A stretch of 22,023 nucleotides of DNA from Pseudomonadota bacterium (GCA_015486505.1 WFRP01000122.1:1-22023), one strand, 5' to 3'; counted from the stretch's first letter, positions 8,131 to 15,677 are shown. The notes: generated by a model not told the origin, from the sequence alone. A program made the numbers and translations.

Positions 8131-8283
8131 CGCGGGAACAGATCCCGCAACCCAAAAGAAAGTTGCCGGCCCGCACCCAGGAGCACTTCCGATAGTCGCA
8201 AATAAGTACTCTTATCAGAACATTTCTTGTTTTTACAGTTGAAAAAAGCTGTCGAAAAAACAAGAAAATAACCTGTAAGGTAC
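8131..8283 (-). repeat. Family B structured element, copy B1a (long form)
   Basis: On the minus strand it starts GTACCTTACAGGTTATTTTC (8283 downward) and ends in a GC hairpin (TCCCGC near 8133). The long inner stem is TTTTCTTG/CAAGAAA-like around a small CAGCTT/AGTTG loop. It carries the extra segment that defines the long form. The second (GNRA-type) hairpin is damaged here and the right end reads GTCAG instead of ATTAG. It lies about 40 bases upstream of the rpsL start, in the same sense. Confidence 0.75.
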
Positions 8284-8405
8284 TAATGCGGGAACAAACC
8301 CGCAACCCAATTGGGCCTTTTCGGCCCGCAAATAAGTACTCTTATCAGAACATTTTCTGATTATTAAATCTTGTTTTTTGGAGCAGAAAATAACCTGTAA
8401 GGTAC
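8284..8405 (-). repeat. Family B structured element, copy B1b (short form)
   Basis: Head-to-tail with B1a on the minus strand, starting GTACCTTACAGG at 8405. It has the ATTTTCTG/CAGAAAAT inner stem, GGGCC-GAAAA-GGCCC as second hairpin, and a GCGGG/CCCGC third hairpin ending CATTAG. The base before it on the minus strand belongs to TAATTAG, which fits the ATTAG target preference of the family. Together B1a and B1b fill the 355-base gap between rpsL and the TPR gene. Confidence 0.75.
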
Positions 8406-8446
8406 TAATTACTCGAAAAGAGCCCGCGCTTATAACAGTTACACAG

Positions 8447-9202
8447 CTACCTGTCAAGTGTTTTCTGTTCAGTCTTCGCCTTATCTTCCGCAATTACTTC
8501 CCGCATGGATTTAAGATTGGCCTGCGCCGTCTCATTACCACTCCAGAGCGCCAAAGCCTTATTATAGGCCGCGGTCGCACCGTTGATATCGCCGAGATAG
8601 CGCAAAGCCATACCCCGGTTGGTCAGACTGATCGAGAGAGCCCGTTCATAGCGCTCAAAGGGCTTGAGTTCGATTTTATCCTCCGCCACCCCTTCCCGGC
8701 TTTTGTGAAGGGCGGCAAGCTCTGCCGCAGTCGGCCGATGTTCATCCAGCCATTTCTGATAAGCGTTGATGCTGATATCAAAATACCCCTGAGCCTTGAG
8801 TATGGATTCACGATCCCGGGCCAGGTCCGCCCGGCTCCTGATAGCGTTTTCATTATCGCCTTTACCATAGACACCAATCCTTAAATAGACCGTACCGATA
8901 GCATTATTGACGATCGCATAGTAAAAATCGTCACTGAGATTCAGGCCCGGAATCTGCCGCAGCATCTTTTCCGCTTCTTTATAACGCTTAAGCGCCCGAT
9001 CAAACTTCCCCCGCACCATCAGTTTTTCCGCGGCGGTATAAATATGCATCGGCGCTTTATAGGCGGCGTTCTGCCCCAGACTCTTATACTCCATATCACG
9101 CCAGAGGAAGAAGAGTGTCGCCACCGAAACCATAGCGATAACCAGCAGCACGATCTTCATCTTGCGATTCAAGTGCAGCAGTTCTTTAGTAAATATTGCC
9201 AT
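8447..9202 (-). CDS. Membrane-anchored TPR-repeat protein
   Basis: A 251-residue protein of unknown function. Residues 15-33 (KIVLLVIAMVSVATLFFLW) form one hydrophobic segment after a short basic N-terminus, so it is probably anchored in the inner membrane with the rest in the periplasm. TPR-like helical pairs follow: about 50-90 (GKFDRALKRYKEAEKML...AIVNNAIGTVYLRIG), 120-140 (YFDISINAYQKWL), and 180-230 (RALSISLTNRGMALRYLGDINGATAAYNKALALW). The end is Lys/Glu-rich. ATG 9202 has AAGG about 12 bases upstream. It is separated from mpl by about 98 bases on the same strand. TPR proteins are usually scaffolds, and no partner can be named. Confidence 0.8.
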   Translation of the reverse strand: MAIFTKELLHLNRKMKIVLLVIAMVSVATLFFLWRDMEYKSLGQNAAYKAPMHIYTAAEKLMVRGKFDRALKRYKEAEKMLRQIPGLNLSDDFYYAIVNNAIGTVYLRIGVYGKGDNENAIRSRADLARDRESILKAQGYFDISINAYQKWLDEHRPTAAELAALHKSREGVAEDKIELKPFERYERALSISLTNRGMALRYLGDINGATAAYNKALALWSGNETAQANLKSMREVIAEDKAKTEQKTLDR

Positions 9203-9300
9203 AATTCGTTATACCTTAACTTTGAAACGAAAAATCCCGATCCGCACAGGGAGCGCTCTATACTCGCTGCCCCCGAACTTGTCAACTTAAATAAACCGCC

Positions 9301-10713
9301 TTACCCGCTATCAGGCTCAGGCCCCGGCTGTAACAGACGACTATAAAGCCCCCCGAAAGCACCGGTACTCATCAACACCACCAGTTCTTTGCGCCCGGCG
9401 CGCTCTTTCAGGGCAGCATAAATTCCATCGATCTCTTTATATGCCCGAGCCGGGCATTGATTATGCCGACCGATCGCCAAAGCCAGAGATTCGGTATCCA
9501 GGCGCTCGGCCGGATTCAGTTTGGCGGCGCCGTGAACCGGAGCCAGCAGGACCTCATCGGCGGCCGTAAAAGCGCCCGCCAATTCCTTCTGAAAAAGATT
9601 ACGCCGACTAGTGGCGGTTCGCGGCTCAAACACCGCCAGCAGATAATACCCGGCAAAATGCTCCTTTAAAGCCTTAAGCGTCCGCCGCACCGCGGTCGGA
9701 TGATGAGCAAAGTCACTAACATACAACGTTTCGCCGGCACGGCCGATAATCTCCTGGCGCCGTTTTACCCCTTTGAATGTGCCAAGCCCGTGATTTATCT
9801 CAGTTTCCTGAAAGCCCAGCGACTCCAGCATTACTGCCGTAGCCAGGGCATTTTCCGCGTTATGCCGGCCGACAGCATTAACCCTTAATTGCCAATTTTT
9901 ACCCGCGGGCGTCCGTACGGTAAAGCGGCCGCCGACTTCCTCAGGGCTGTAATCAATCAAACGATAATCAGCCGTTTCCGCCCAACCGTAAGTCAATACC
10001 CGACCGGGGGCTTCCGTAAGTATCTGCCGCAGGACCGCACAGTCGGCCGCGGCCACCAACAGGCCGTTTTCGGGCATTTTTTTTATAAGCCGGCGAAATT
10101 CAGCAACAATCTCGTCGATCCCGGAAAACAGATCAACATGATCCATCTCGATTCCGGTTACAATCAACTGCGTCGGCCGATAGTGATGAAACTTGGCGTG
10201 CCGGTCAAAATACGAGCTGTTATATTCATCACCTTCAAGCACAAAACCGCCGCCGGAATCGAGATGATAATTGGCCGAGAAGTTTAAAAGCTCCCCGCCG
10301 ATCATAAAAGAAGGCCGCGCCCCGCAACTCCGCAGACCCCAGGCCAGCATGGCCGCCGTAGTCGTCTTGCCGTGGGTGCCGGCGACCACCAGACGCGACG
10401 CCTTGACCTTTAGAAATTCTTCCCACAGAGTTTCCGGCAGAGAGCGGCACTCAAGGCTAAGTTCTGCGGCCCTTACCGCCTCAACATTACTCCGGGCCGC
10501 GACATTACCGACAACTACCAGATCCAGATCCGCCCCAATCCGCGCCGCCGCATAGCCGTTTTGCACCTTAATCCCGCGCGCCCGCAAAAGCTCACTCATC
10601 GGCGGGTAGGCCGCGGCATCGGATCCGGAGACCGCCCAGCCTGTATCCTGCAGCATACTCGCCAAAGCCGCCATTGCCGTCCCGCAGATCCCGATCAAAT
10701 GTACTTTTTTCAT
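9301..10713 (-). CDS. mpl: UDP-N-acetylmuramate:L-Ala-gamma-D-Glu-meso-DAP ligase
   Basis: Mur-ligase family enzyme that reattaches the recycled murein tripeptide L-Ala-D-Glu-meso-DAP to UDP-MurNAc in the cytoplasm, using ATP. It has 470 residues from ATG 10713. The N-terminal nucleotide-binding motif is LIGICGTAMAALA (6-18), the ATP-binding P-loop is GTHGKTTTA (112-120), and further Mur motifs are LEGDEYNSSYFD and GRHNAENALAT, then SDFAHHPTAVRRTL in the C-terminal domain. The GDEYNSSYFD and DFAHHPT wording separates Mpl from MurC. ATG 10713 is chosen because MKKVHLIGICGTAM is the family's usual beginning; a TTG 12 codons upstream only adds an unrelated extension. It partners functionally with the LD-carboxypeptidase at 14736. 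Confidence 0.93.
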   Translation of the reverse strand: MKKVHLIGICGTAMAALASMLQDTGWAVSGSDAAAYPPMSELLRARGIKVQNGYAAARIGADLDLVVVGNVAARSNVEAVRAAELSLECRSLPETLWEEFLKVKASRLVVAGTHGKTTTAAMLAWGLRSCGARPSFMIGGELLNFSANYHLDSGGGFVLEGDEYNSSYFDRHAKFHHYRPTQLIVTGIEMDHVDLFSGIDEIVAEFRRLIKKMPENGLLVAAADCAVLRQILTEAPGRVLTYGWAETADYRLIDYSPEEVGGRFTVRTPAGKNWQLRVNAVGRHNAENALATAVMLESLGFQETEINHGLGTFKGVKRRQEIIGRAGETLYVSDFAHHPTAVRRTLKALKEHFAGYYLLAVFEPRTATSRRNLFQKELAGAFTAADEVLLAPVHGAAKLNPAERLDTESLALAIGRHNQCPARAYKEIDGIYAALKERAGRKELVVLMSTGAFGGLYSRLLQPGPEPDSG

Positions 10714-10828
10714 ATTTTTTCCGCGCAAAAGACCATTGTAATTATTCAAGACATAGTTTATAGCACAAGAAACCTGCTTTACAGCACATCAACAACTGAG
10801 CCTTCAATTACTGTTCACGGGAGAAATT

Positions 10829-11497
10829 GTGACCGAAAAAAAGGAAGTAACCCCGGAATTACCCGGCGACCCGGAAGCCAATGCCCGCTATCAGCACCTG
10901 AACCAGCTTAATCCTCAATGGTGGCAGATCGCCCGGAATTTAGCAGAAGATACCCGGACAATAATCACCATCGACGGGATTGTGAAAAGCGCTGAAAACA
11001 CCCTCGAAATCCCCTGGTTTAATCGCATTGTCAGCATCCACCCTCCGACCAGAATCATGACCTATCTCGGGGACCGACAACCGCGACTGCACTACCAGGA
11101 AGGCCTGGTAATCCTCGCCCTGCTCAACTACCTGGCGCGACAGAAAAAATTGCCCCGAGATACCGGGCTTGTCAATGAAAATCATCTCACCGGCGGCACC
11201 ACCTTTTTTCGGGGCCCCCACCTTATGGCATCGGTAATTATCGCCCAAAAATTCGGTGATAAAGGTACGGAATTTATAAAAAAAGCTCAAACCTGGGGCG
11301 GCCGCCCAGCCCCTTACGGCGAATTCGGCATCAAATTTGAGATCTTCCCCGGCCTGAGCTGGATTATCGCGCTCTGGGAGGGTGACAACGAATTTCCGGC
11401 CCGGGCGCAATACCTTTTTGACCGTAAACTTGAGCAAATGTTTCAGCTCGATATCGTCTGGGCCATCGGCAACCTGATCGCTGCAAAGTTCAGTTAA
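10829..11497 (+). CDS. DUF3786-like protein of unknown function
   Basis: A 222-residue protein with no signal peptide or membrane segment. It resembles DUF3786 proteins of anaerobes. Features are an N-terminal ITIDG...EIPWFNRIVSIHPP segment (a short tucked beta domain), then EGLVILALLNYLARQKK, TGGTTFFRGPHLM, a Gly-rich stretch, and the hallmark FPGLSWIIALWEGDNEFPARAQYLFDRKLEQMFQLDIVWAIGNLI. The function of the family is not established. The GTG start at 10829 has GGGAGA five bases upstream. It is divergent from mpl with about 115 bases between the starts, so the two promoters share that gap. It ends in a convergent gap holding family A copy 2. Confidence 0.75.
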   Translation: MTEKKEVTPELPGDPEANARYQHLNQLNPQWWQIARNLAEDTRTIITIDGIVKSAENTLEIPWFNRIVSIHPPTRIMTYLGDRQPRLHYQEGLVILALLNYLARQKKLPRDTGLVNENHLTGGTTFFRGPHLMASVIIAQKFGDKGTEFIKKAQTWGGRPAPYGEFGIKFEIFPGLSWIIALWEGDNEFPARAQYLFDRKLEQMFQLDIVWAIGNLIAAKFS

Positions 11498-11577
11498 AAC
11501 CAACCGCGCCCCGCAGATCATTTCCGCCGGCCGCAAAAGTCCTTTTGGGCATAACCCTTCCTTTTTCATTCTCAAAG

Positions 11578-11816
11578 GTAACTATTCAGCCGAATCCGGG
11601 GCCGGGCGCGGTTTTTCTCCGCTAGGCGTTAAGATTTCTGTTTTTCCTTTAAGCTCGCTGCGCCCGCCTTGCAAAACTCGCTTACGCTCAAACAGTTGCA
11701 ATGCTAATGGGCTCCCGCTCGCTTCCGAAAAACAACGAAATCGTTTCCGCAACCGCTCCGAAAATCACCTCCGCCCCCTCCAGAAGGTGGGGGGTAAAAT
11801 TTGGCTGAATAGTTAC
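11578..11816 (-). mobile_element. Family A MITE-like element, copy 2 (239 bp, inverted)
   Basis: Starts GTAACTATTCAGCCGAAT (11578) and ends TTTGGCTGAATAGTTAC (11816), the mirror orientation of copy 1. AAAG lies directly outside both ends (11574-11577 and 11817-11820), a possible 4-bp target duplication, though the other copies show none. It is full-length, including the roughly 23 bases missing from copy 1. It occupies the convergent gap between the DUF3786-like gene and the MglA-like gene, where it may act as an end-of-transcript structure. Confidence 0.85.
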
Positions 11817-11833
11817 AAAGTATCATTCGAAAC

Positions 11834-12877
11834 TCAGCTTGTTTTACAGAAATCTTTGATAGTCAGGGTTAAGTCGATATTGAGCACATTTTTGTGCTCG
11901 GGATCAGTTGCGAGCCGGAGCGGCAGTGTGATTGTGTAGGGGGTGTCAATGCGGGCTTTGCCCACTTGGGTGATTTCCGGGATGAACCTATCGCCGCTGG
12001 CAGCTGCCGCCGGTTGCGATGAATTGCTCTGCTCCCGGGATGGAGTACCGGGAAAAGCAAACGGTGGTGTCTTGGCCGCCGCCGCAGTTCCTGTATCATA
12101 AGCTGCGGTTTCCGGTTTTGCCGGTGCTCCCGGGATGTTACCGGGTCTGCTCGCGTTTGCGGTTACGCCGGCTGTCTGAGCGGCCGTTATTTTCGGTTCA
12201 GTCTGAATTCTCGGGGAGCGCTCAATCGTTGGTTGCGGCGGGGCGGCCGCCTGGATCTCAGGTTTGCCGGTCGCGCTCTGTTCGGTCCGTTTACTTTTAT
12301 TTTTCAAGTCCTGAAGAACCTGTTTACAGCAGGCCGTCAAGGTTTGCAAAACTCCATCACCGGTTACCGCTGATGCGGAAAAATGTAAGCGTTGAGGTTG
12401 GTTGAAGAGCCGGTCAAGTTCTTCAACCGACATGACATCATCAAGATCACGTTTGTTGTATTGAATGATTAACGGGATCTGGCTGATATCACGATTGTAA
12501 TACTTTAAGTTTTCAATAAGATTGTTGAAACTTTCAAGATTTTCCTGGGCCATTGCGGTTTGGGAATCGGCCACGAAAATAACCCCGTCAACTCCGGTCA
12601 GAACGGCTTTTCGGGTGGAGTTATAATAGACCTGCCCGGGAACTGTGTAGATCTGGAATCGGGTCTTGAAACCGCCGACATTCTCAAGCTCAATCGGGAG
12701 AAAATCAAAAAACAGAGTCCGGTCGGCATCGGTTGCCAGAGATACGAGCTCGCCTCTCTGGCGCGGGTTCAATTTCTGATGAATATATTGGACATTGGTG
12801 GTTTTCCCGCAAAGCGCCGGTCCGTAATAAACAATTTTGGCGCTGATCTCTCTTTTTTTGTAATTAAAAATTGCCAT
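11834..12877 (-). CDS. MglA-like small GTPase with C-terminal extension
   Basis: Ras-like GTPase of the bacterial MglA group, 347 residues; MglA itself has about 195. Residues 1-195 are the GTPase: P-loop GPALCGKTT (19-27), switch I region ATDADRTLFFDFLPIE, degenerate G3 TVPGQVYYN as typical of MglA, G4 NKRD and G5 SAVTG. MglA controls polarity and motility in Myxococcus, and related proteins are widespread. Residues about 200-300 are a Pro/Ala/Thr/Ser-rich linker. Residues about 300-347 (ITQVGKARIDTPYTITLPLR...LNIDLTLTIKDF) look like a small beta-rich domain. ATG 12877 has AGGA six bases upstream. It is downstream of a TPR gene on the same strand, with family B copy B2 between them. The exact partner or process is unknown. 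Confidence 0.88.
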   Translation of the reverse strand: MAIFNYKKREISAKIVYYGPALCGKTTNVQYIHQKLNPRQRGELVSLATDADRTLFFDFLPIELENVGGFKTRFQIYTVPGQVYYNSTRKAVLTGVDGVIFVADSQTAMAQENLESFNNLIENLKYYNRDISQIPLIIQYNKRDLDDVMSVEELDRLFNQPQRLHFSASAVTGDGVLQTLTACCKQVLQDLKNKSKRTEQSATGKPEIQAAAPPQPTIERSPRIQTEPKITAAQTAGVTANASRPGNIPGAPAKPETAAYDTGTAAAAKTPPFAFPGTPSREQSNSSQPAAAASGDRFIPEITQVGKARIDTPYTITLPLRLATDPEHKNVLNIDLTLTIKDFCKTS

Positions 12878-12947
12878 GGTTATCCTGTGGGTTGGTACGA
12901 AACCTTACTCTGTTGCTCGTTAGAGTAGTCTTGGCGCTGGATAATAT

Positions 12948-13098
12948 CTAATGCGGGAACAATCCCCGCAACCAAATCGAGCCTTTTCGGCCCGCACCCA
13001 GGGGCACTTCCGATGGTCGCAAATAAGTACTCTTATCAGAACATTTTCTGATTATTAAATCTTGTTTTTTTGGTGCAGAAAATAACCTGTTAAGGTAC
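12948..13098 (-). repeat. Family B structured element, copy B2 (long form)
   Basis: On the minus strand it runs from GTACCTTAACAGG (13098) to CCCGCATTAG (12948). The first hairpin has ATTTTCTG/CAGAAAAT arms, the second is GGGCC-GAAAA-GGCTC with a G-U pair, and the third is GCGGGGA-TTGT-TCCCGC. It carries the long-form segment. The base before it is not ATTAG (TTTTTG), yet its own right end keeps CATTAG, which shows that CATTAG belongs to the element. It lies about 70 bases upstream of the MglA-like start, in the same sense. Confidence 0.8.
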
Positions 13099-13118
13099 AA
13101 AAAAATATATTTTTTAAC

Positions 13119-14264
13119 TCAGTGAACCGCATTTTCCAGATTTTTGATCTCATTTGCGAGTTCCCGGTTTTCCGGGTCGAGGGAAAGGGCCTCGCGAAAA
13201 GCCTCAAGAGCCTGGGGAATGTGTCCCATTTCTTTAAGAATCAAGCCGAGCTGCATTTTGAAAGTCAGGAAATCCTGCAGGGTCAAGCCTTTTTCAAGTA
13301 GCCCCTGCTGTACCTGTGAAAGGGCGGTGGAGAGAGAGCCCTGTTCCATGAAAATACGGCTTCTCAGCAACAAGGTCGGCAGTCTGAAATCATTTGATTT
13401 CAGAGATTCTTCACTCTCCTGCAGGGCTTGCTCGGGCATTTTCAGTTCATTGTAGGCTACTGCCAGATTGTAATGAAACTTGTCGCTGTCGGAATCGTTG
13501 CTGTCATCCTGATAGGTGGATTTCAAGGTCTGGAAAATCTCTTCAACACCATAAACCTGTCCATCTTCCGGGGCGTTCAAGGTGTCGCTGTCAAGATTCA
13601 AGTCTTCGTCAATATCATCAATATTATTAATTTCAGTGCCCAATTCGGCATTCAGGTCAAAAAAACTGTCGCTGCCGGCGAAGTCCTCTGCATCCGTTCC
13701 AGGTTGGGCGCCGATCTCCGGCTTGGTGATAATGATATCGGAATATATGCTTTTGGCGTTTTCCTGATGTTCGGGAAAAATCTCCTTGAGTATCAGTTGG
13801 TAGGGTTCTTTATCAGGAGCTATCTCCAGGATGGTTTCCAGAACTTTCAGGGCTTTTTCGTTTAAATTGTTTGCATGATAGAAATCAAAAGCCTTATGCA
13901 GATGGATAGTGGCGTCAGCGTAAAATTTCTTCTGCTGATAGATGTGGCCGAGTTCAAGGTTGGCTTCAAGGTGGTTCGGATCTTCATTTAGGATTTTTTT
14001 ATAGGTGGCGATGGCCAGTGGGGTAAAGTCATTCTCTACATAGAGACGGGCACTTTTGCAATACTCTTCCAGTGCATTTTCACGTTCGCCGCGGGTTAGA
14101 TAACTGTCCGCAAGTTTGAGGCGCAATCGGAAATTGTGCGGGTTTTGCTTGATTTGCGCCTTGATCGCCTCGATAACCTCATCGGAGATAGCGACGATTG
14201 CTGAATCTTTCCGGCGTGTAAAAGCACTTTTTAATTTGGAGAAGAAACCGTGTTTTTTAGCCAA
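13119..14264 (-). CDS. TPR-repeat protein with acidic central region
   Basis: A 381-residue soluble protein, function not recognised. The N-terminus is basic (AKKHGFFSKLKSAFTRRK). A first TPR block spans about 45-165, with repeats such as FRLRLKLADSYLTRGERENALEEYCKSA and LEANLELGHIYQQKKFYADATIHLHKAF (written here over two lines of helices). Residues about 190-240 are strongly acidic and probably disordered (NNIDDIDEDLNLDSD). A second TPR block spans about 255-375, starting FHYNLAVAYNELKMPEQALQESEESL. The start is TTG at 14264, the only in-frame candidate near the conserved beginning and without a clear ribosome-binding site. It sits directly upstream of the MglA-like gene on the same strand and is a plausible scaffold for that GTPase (inference). 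Confidence 0.85.
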   Translation of the reverse strand: MAKKHGFFSKLKSAFTRRKDSAIVAISDEVIEAIKAQIKQNPHNFRLRLKLADSYLTRGERENALEEYCKSARLYVENDFTPLAIATYKKILNEDPNHLEANLELGHIYQQKKFYADATIHLHKAFDFYHANNLNEKALKVLETILEIAPDKEPYQLILKEIFPEHQENAKSIYSDIIITKPEIGAQPGTDAEDFAGSDSFFDLNAELGTEINNIDDIDEDLNLDSDTLNAPEDGQVYGVEEIFQTLKSTYQDDSNDSDSDKFHYNLAVAYNELKMPEQALQESEESLKSNDFRLPTLLLRSRIFMEQGSLSTALSQVQQGLLEKGLTLQDFLTFKMQLGLILKEMGHIPQALEAFREALSLDPENRELANEIKNLENAVH

Positions 14265-14325
14265 TTTAGAACGACACTTTTATTCAGTTTGCATTAAGAG
14301 TTTATTCACTTTCAAGAAAATTTTA

Positions 14326-14435
14326 GTGCCTTACAGGTTATTTTCTTGTTTTAAAACAAGAAAATGTTCTGATAAGAGCACTTATTTGCGGGCCGCAAGG
14401 CCCTGTTTGGGTTGCGGGGATTGTTCCCGCATTAG
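14326..14435 (+). repeat. Family B structured element, copy B3 (short form)
   Basis: Begins GTGCCTTACAGG (one base off the family's GTACC) after TTTTA. Hairpin 1 has ATTTTCTTGTTTT/AAAACAAGAAAAT arms, hairpin 2 is GGGCC-GCAA-GGCCC with a GNRA tetraloop, and hairpin 3 is GCGGGGA-TTGT-TCCCGC, ending CATTAG. It is followed head-to-tail by B4. It is in sense with ldcA downstream and antisense to the TPR gene it follows. Confidence 0.8.
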
Positions 14436-14592
14436 TACCTTACAGGTTATTTTCTTGTTTTTTTCGACAGCTTTTTTCAGCTGTAAAAACAAGAAAATGT
14501 TCTGATAAGAGTACTTATTTGCGACCAGCGGATTGCCCCTGGGTGCGGGCCGCAAGGCTCTGTTTGGGTTGCGGAATTTGTTCCCGCATTAG
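14435..14592 (+). repeat. Family B structured element, copy B4 (long form)
   Basis: Starts GTACCTTACAGG immediately after the CATTA of B3. Hairpin 1 is the longest in the window, TTTTCTTGTTTTT/AAAAACAAGAAAA with an extra inner CAGC/GCTG stem. The long-form segment (about 14522-14548) is present. Hairpin 2 is GGGCC-GCAA-GGCTC, hairpin 3 is GCGGAA-TTTG-TTCCCGC, and the end is CATTAG. B3 and B4 fill most of the divergent gap between the TPR gene and ldcA. Confidence 0.8.
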
Positions 14593-14598
14593 AACCCT

Positions 14599-14687
14599 AT
14601 TTTGCTACTACAAAAATCTAATTATTTGAGGGACTTAATATAATTTTTGACTTTTGTCAATTGTTTTGCTAAGGCAGATAGCAAAAT
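14599..14687 (+). promoter_or_regulatory. Two mutually exclusive hairpins upstream of ldcA
   Basis: TTTTGCTA at 14664-14671 pairs perfectly with TAGCAAAA at 14679-14686 over a 7-base loop. ATTTTGCTA at 14599-14607 could pair with the same 3' arm (14679-14687) instead. TATAAT at 14639-14644 is a possible -10 box, but without a matching -35. A switch-like leader is possible but not shown. Confidence 0.3.
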
Positions 14688-14735
14688 TCATTTACTCTAA
14701 GGAACCCGCGCTTTTACTTTTTGCGTACTGAGTTT

Positions 14736-15677
14736 ATGTTGTTAAAACCGCAAGCTCTTAAACAAGGTGACTGTCTTGGGATTTTCGCCCCGGCCAGCCC
14801 GGTGCGCCGGGAATTTGTGGATAAAGGCCATGACTATCTTCGGCGCTCAGGGTATAGTTATCGTGATGCCGGCGCGCTTTTTGCGCGCGACTACCATATC
14901 GCCGGGGACCTGAATTCGCGCCTTAACGATTTTGTCAAACTCCTTACCGACCCCGATGTCAAGGGGCTGATTGCGGCCCGGGGCGGTTATGGCTCCATGA
15001 CTTTACTGCCGCATCTTGACTATGCGTTGATTAGCGGTTACCCTAAGATTATTATGGGGTTCAGTGACATCACTGCCCTGCAGCTGGCACTTTGGCGCAA
15101 GCTTAAATTAATAACTTTTTCCGGCCCTATGCTTGCGTCCGAGATGGCCCGGGCCGGGTTCGTAAACAGCTCTCTGCTCTGGGCGCTTCTGAGCGGAGCG
15201 GATATAGAAGTAATTAACGGCTTGTTCTCTGCCGCTTTCGAATCTCAGGATATTGAATTTCTCCGGCCCGGTTCTTTTTCCGGCCGTTTGCTGGGCGGTA
15301 CTCTGACAATTATTGCGGCCCTGGCCGGCAGCGCTTATCTGCCGGATTTCAGTCGGAAAATCATCATTCTCGAGGATCGTGGTGAACCCCTTTACCGGAT
15401 CGACAGGTCCTTATCTCAACTGCGTTTAAGTGGTGTTTTTAATAATCCCGCGGCCGTCGTCTGCGGTGATTTCAGCTTGCCGGATAATCGTGATGAAAGT
15501 TTACGGCTCAAAACATTTCTGCGTGAGTTTTTTGCCGATGATGATTTCCCTGTATTACTGAATTTCCCTTACGGACATATCCCGCAGAGTTTTATCTTTC
15601 CGCAGGGGGGTCGGATGCAATTTGAATGCCGGGAGCGAAAAATTTCCCTGCTGGAGGCGCCGGTTACGGCCCGTTGA
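14736..15677 (+). CDS. ldcA: LD-carboxypeptidase (S66 family, muramoyltetrapeptide carboxypeptidase)
   Basis: Serine carboxypeptidase that removes the terminal D-Ala from murein tetrapeptide to give tripeptide in the cytoplasm, a murein-recycling step. It has 313 residues from ATG 14736. Expected S66 landmarks are FAPASPVRRE at the start, the nucleophile Ser in AARGGYGSMTLLPHLD (Ser about 87), GFSDITALQLAL, GGTLTIIAALAGS, the catalytic Glu region ILEDRGEPLYRIDRSLSQLRLSG, and the catalytic His in NFPYGHIPQSFIFPQGG. A TTG at 14721 would add five residues; neither start has a well-placed ribosome-binding site (TAAGGA lies at 14698). It is divergent from the TPR gene. Its product is the substrate of Mpl, encoded at 9301. 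Confidence 0.92.
   Translation: MLLKPQALKQGDCLGIFAPASPVRREFVDKGHDYLRRSGYSYRDAGALFARDYHIAGDLNSRLNDFVKLLTDPDVKGLIAARGGYGSMTLLPHLDYALISGYPKIIMGFSDITALQLALWRKLKLITFSGPMLASEMARAGFVNSSLLWALLSGADIEVINGLFSAAFESQDIEFLRPGSFSGRLLGGTLTIIAALAGSAYLPDFSRKIIILEDRGEPLYRIDRSLSQLRLSGVFNNPAAVVCGDFSLPDNRDESLRLKTFLREFFADDDFPVLLNFPYGHIPQSFIFPQGGRMQFECRERKISLLEAPVTAR

Noticed and set aside
8131..8405. Tandem B elements as a CRISPR array
   Set aside because: Only two diverged units, no short regular repeats or unique spacers, and no cas genes.
10940..11575. Open 211-codon minus-strand frame opposite the DUF3786-like gene
   Set aside because: The plus-strand frame has a good ribosome-binding site and recognisable DUF3786 wording; the minus-strand frame has neither.
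14421..14435. GC hairpin at the end of family B as an intrinsic terminator
   Set aside because: It is followed by ATTAG and not by a U tract in any copy.
15085..15100. TGGCAC sequence resembling a sigma-54 site
   Set aside because: The GC is at the wrong spacing and the site lies inside ldcA.
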